Shown in pieces: positions 60,175 to 64,000 of a DNA stretch of 64,000 nucleotides. The notes below the pieces were generated by a model. It had not been told where the DNA came from and searched no databases. It saw nothing but the letters and a program-made list of their open reading frames with translations. A program made the position numbers and the translations under genes. The stretch's first letter is position 1; every line of letters starts with the position of its first letter. The stretch comes from Cheilinus undulatus (Eukaryota; Chordata; Actinopteri; Labriformes; Labridae), in assembly GCF_018320785.1 (NCBI RefSeq), contig NC_054873.1:31214196-31278195 (forward strand). The letters run 5' to 3'.

Positions 60175-62539
60175 GACACGGAAGAAAGTCTTTGTATAAT
60201 TGAGGTGTCTTTTCATTTAAAAATGAACTCCATAAGGTGTAGGTACTCTAAAGTAAACCAACGTTTCATTTTTAAGGATAAATTTCACATAATGAGAGAG
60301 AAAAAAAGTTTTAAATTCCAGACAGCTCCCAGCCTCGCACTTCTCGAGGCTCCCAGAATGCTTTGTGTGTAGCTTGCGTCTGCTGGAGGCACAAGTCAGA
60401 AGGTGTCTGCATTTTCAAAGTAGCTTTTCTCCTTCAATGTAAAAAATGAGTTCATGACTGGACGTTTACCTGTTGGTCAATACACATAATTGGGTGTGTT
60501 TTTAAGTGAAAAGACTGGGGACGGATGTCCAAGTGTGCACACATTTGTTGATGTTTGATGTCTGCCACCATGACTTTTAGAAATGGCAAGCTTGTGGCAC
60601 AGTATAAAGGTTACCAGCGTGTCACCAGTTAATCCAATGCCAGTTCAACCAAGACACCGTCAGAAAAAATAATTTATTAAAAGTTGATATGAGTTAAAAT
60701 GTCTGACTGTGTTTTGTTACTTCTGAGACTTAATAAACATGTAATGAAGTATTTTATGATCATTTAATACATGATTCAAACATTTTTAAATTTTCTCTAG
60801 TTTTAGTTACTGTACATGACCTTTTGCGGCCCACCTACAGTGCCCACTGGTGAGTTCAGGATAAAAACTTCAGCTGTTAGCGGAGATTGTAGCGTTAGCT
60901 AGCTAATGTTTATGCTAATGCTTTTTTTGGTCAACTTTAAAGTAACAAAATTATTATTTGTAAAAACTTTCAAGTATGGGGCTTGAATTTGAAATAACAT
61001 TTATTTTCTATTGAGAACAAACTCCTTTAATTAAGGTCATTGATATCTTACAGTAATGCTAATAGCAATAGTCTACATTTTTTTTCCAGTGACTGAAAGT
61101 GACTTAGTACCAACAGCAGTTGTTTAAAAAGGGAAAAATCCTAAACTTAATACTGCTTTATGTTTTTTTAGAATCAGTCATCCAGCTAAATATTATCATA
61201 AGCTGAAAGTAATATCTGTTTTCTGTAATGCTTGGTGCATCTTACTATGTCTGTGGTACTAGACAGAGTTGAATATGTACCTCTAACAACTGTGTTTTAA
61301 ACAAGCTGTTTGAATGCATAAGAGATTTGTGAGTCTTTTAATAATGATTATTAATAATTATTAAAACTGAATTTTAGATCTGTAAAACTGAAGAGTTTAC
61401 CAAGTGAATTGTGGATGTTAATATAATTCACATACAAATATGGACTAGTCAGTTAGATAAGAATTTCAGAAAACACACAAAATAAAGAACGAAATGTTAA
61501 AGCTCTGACTGGGCTCTATTTTATCTTAAAAGCATCTGAGGTCAACACCTTAAACAAATCACGATCAATCTTATTGCTATTTAAATACAGATATAAAGCC
61601 AAAAAAATAAGTTAAATATACTAGTTTACCTTAATGGATGCAATTTCTTCATTTTGTCCTCTCCAGTAGACGTTGGAGGGATAATAATATTTGGCTGTAA
61701 TATTAGGTAAGCTATTTGGGGGTAGCAGATAACATTTAATCTTCAAATCTTCAAGAAAGGACCTGAAGTTGCACCCACATTTCACACAAAATATCATGGG
61801 GGCTAGGAATAAGGTAGCTATGGGCAGGGTTTAGCTATACTGGGAAAGGGTAGCTGCTACTGGTGTAGCGATTAGCTCAGATGTAGCTATAGTACAGCGG
61901 CAGCGGGCCACATTTCTTTATTGAAACAGGAGCAAAGAGCTACACTGACAGCTTCACTTTGCAGATGTTTTTTCACTTCTCTCAACCGGCCTCGGAATGA
62001 GTTTCATCCACCAACAAGCTCCACTGTTCAGTAGCTACAGCAGTGCCCGTCGTGCTCAGGTTACAACTGCTGCACGTGTCTATCTCATTTTGACTTATCA
62101 TTCTGACTGGCCTGTAATGAATGTGACACACATAACATTCATCCAATCACCGTCCTCCCCTTCCCAAACGCCTTGTATGGTAAGTTTCCCATGAATGTGA
62201 AATATATACTATGTAACAGATATATCAAACAGTCTATCTAGCATGTCAGGGATGAATGATGTTCAATTCAGTGGATGGATGATTAGTTGGATTTTTCTAC
62301 CAGCTAAAATCAGTACTTGGAAAATTTAACAGTGACACAACTCCTGACGTTACCTGTTAAAACTTTTTTTACATGCAAGATTGGGATGGATATTTCAGAG
62401 TAACTTGGCATTCCTTACCAGCTATTAACCGTATGTGGAAAAAAAGCCTTTAAAATGACTTGCCAGTAAGTGTCAGTGTATAGAATGATGCAGCAGTGCA
62501 CTCTTCTGTTGCTGATGGACAACTATGTCATAAAAAATA
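57986..62539. other. Intergenic stretch, no gene seen
   Basis: AT-rich, with a (TTTG)n run plus poly(A) at 60133-60174. An acceptor-like tract at 59565-59580 precedes a 32-codon frame (to 59680), but there is no supporting similarity or donor. Confidence 0.45.
60133..60174. repeat. (TTTG)n microsatellite followed by poly(A)
   Basis: Five to six TTTG units, T run, then 14 A. Confidence 0.9.
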
Positions 62540-62997
62540 AGCTGTCAAAATATTTAAAGAATTAATTGTGATTAATCTCAGGATTCCTGTTGTTAATCCC
62601 AAAATATCGCACAATTTTAATCAAATTCTCCTGTTTGGATACAGACCTGCTCTATAAGTATTGAAGCCTGTAACACTAACTTAACCACAGCAAAACGAAT
62701 TTGTAATAGATTGAAAAGGAAATAATGTGACAATAAAAAAGTGAAGTCTTTGTTAGCACAAGGTTCAGATGACTTCTGACTCATCCAATCCGCTGTCTGG
62801 GAGGTTTTTTTAAAAGTGAAATAAAACATTACTTAATTTACAAATCTGTGGCTGCAGGGAGATGCTGACATGGATTAACCAAAATGTATCAACAGAGAAC
62901 AGGGACAATAAGGCATTTGATTAATCAAGGTTAAAAAACTGGTGCACTAGTAGTGGATCAGAGTTAATCACAATTAATGCGCTTAATCTTGAAAGCT
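62540..62997. mobile_element. MITE with ATTAATTGTGATTAA ends
   Basis: The left 40 bases (AGCTGTCAAAATATTTAAAG then AATTAATTGTGATTAATCTCA) and the reverse complement of the right 40 bases (AGCTTTCAAGATTAAGCGCA then TTAATTGTGATTAACTCTGA) form an imperfect inverted repeat with a core of ATTAATTGTGATTAA. About 458 bp, non-coding. No clear target duplication. Confidence 0.7.
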
Positions 62998-64000
62998 GTT
63001 ATAAAAACCCATGCATATGACAGCTTTAAATAGCTGTCCATTGTAGTGACCTCCATGCATCAAAGGGTCAATAAAATACTTTGTATACATAATAGTCCTG
63101 TCTAAGACTTAAAATCAGGGGATATTGGAAGAATAAGGCCTCTACAAGTTCCACCTCTCCAACTGCAGACCTCGTTTGTCTGTCCTTTCCTCTTTCATGT
63201 GTCTCAGCAGTGAATAAACACCATACGACCCTCTGTGTCGTCCAATCCACGGACTTTGTATGAATTCTGAAAGGAGACAGGGACTTTCCAAACTATTATC
63301 CTTGATAAATTACTGTGTATGTCTGCTCCTGTGCCCATAAAGCCCACAGCTATCATCATCCTCACTACCAGCAGGTTGCCGTGAGAGACCGGGGTGGTAA
63401 AATAACGGCTCCCCGCTGGATCGTGTGAATCATTGCGATGACTGGTTGATAAATGCTTCACCACCAAGGCTCTGGCTCCAAATGTAATTTCTCTCTCCAA
63501 CTGGACTGGCTGCCAAATGACAACAACCTCCCTACTCCAATCCCCTCCCTCCACCACCACCACCTATCCCTAGCATTCCTTCACTGCCCATCCCTTCTCC
63601 TCCTATAATTACTGTACTCTGTAAGTCGGGTTTAAGACCAGTCACTCTAAATCAGCCTTGAATCACAGTGCGTTAGTGGGTCCATTGTTCCCTTGTCTGA
63701 GTTCTGGCAGAGCTAGTGCAGAAAAGGGCATGGCTGTCCTGGCATTTTCTATAATGGACTTTATAGTTAAAAGATGGGGAAATAATAAGCAGATCTACTT
63801 GTTGGAAAAGAGTCCATTGTGTTTGGTGGGAAGTTAAGACCGTGCACGGTCGGGGGTTAGAGTTGACGGACAACGGCGCTGCTCTTTTCACACTCTTCGA
63901 CACATAATGGGACCAATCTTTCTCTCTACATCTCTCCCTGGGGGCCGTGATTTGCTCATTACATTGATGGAAGGAGGCTGGGGATGTGAGTAAGGAAGGG
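62998..64000. other. Intergenic stretch, no gene seen
   Basis: No exon supported. The block at about 63330-63540 is of higher GC and complexity than its surroundings and may be a conserved non-coding element. A 119-codon minus-strand frame (63204-63563) across it has no recognisable domain. Confidence 0.4.

Noticed and set aside
1..64000. CRISPR arrays, prokaryotic operons, endogenous retroviral genes
   Set aside because: No regularly spaced direct repeats, no ribosome-binding-site-led gene runs, and no gag/pol/env-like frames were seen.

Overview
The window is vertebrate nuclear DNA, almost certainly from a teleost fish, probably a percomorph-type genome. The reasons are small exons with GT-AG introns in long AT-rich non-coding sequence, poly(A) signals, and a dense load of fish-type transposons (Tc1/mariner, hAT-like MITEs, tRNA-derived SINEs, an L2 remnant). 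I cannot name the species. There are no prokaryotic operons, CRISPR arrays or rRNA genes, and I recognised no canonical tRNA gene.

Layout. Positions 1-13228 hold no recognisable exon and are most simply a large intron of a minus-strand furin-type proprotein convertase gene. Its first coding exon (signal peptide plus start of the propeptide) lies at 13229-13405, with 5' UTR up to 13500. The rest of that gene would lie left of the window. Positions 13501-27133 look like its first intron, filled with nested repeats. A GC-rich block at about 27134-28860 is the probable head-to-head promoter region for furin (leftward) and accs (rightward).

Positions 28997-43544 carry a complete 15-coding-exon gene that I could splice by eye with every exon boundary in phase. 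It encodes 974 residues: an N-terminal Myb/SANT-like DNA-binding domain, a charged coiled-coil helix, a Ser/Thr/Pro linker, then a whole fold-type I PLP domain of the ACCS family (1-aminocyclopropane-1-carboxylate synthase-like), and a C-terminal tail absent from human ACCS. This fusion is the most interesting object here. Its introns hold two inverted Tc1 copies, each carrying a younger insertion.

Positions 44133-46233 are a DD37E Tc1/mariner-type element split by a MITE. Positions about 46900-51216 hold a small plus-strand four-transmembrane gene of claudin/PMP22 type (234 residues), not firmly identified. From 51.2 kb to the end I see no gene, only decayed transposons, a few MITEs and some stretches that resemble conserved non-coding sequence.

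The genes do not form a pathway that can be read from the sequence. The furin/accs pair may share a promoter, and accs plus the claudin-like gene run in the same direction about 3.5 kb apart.
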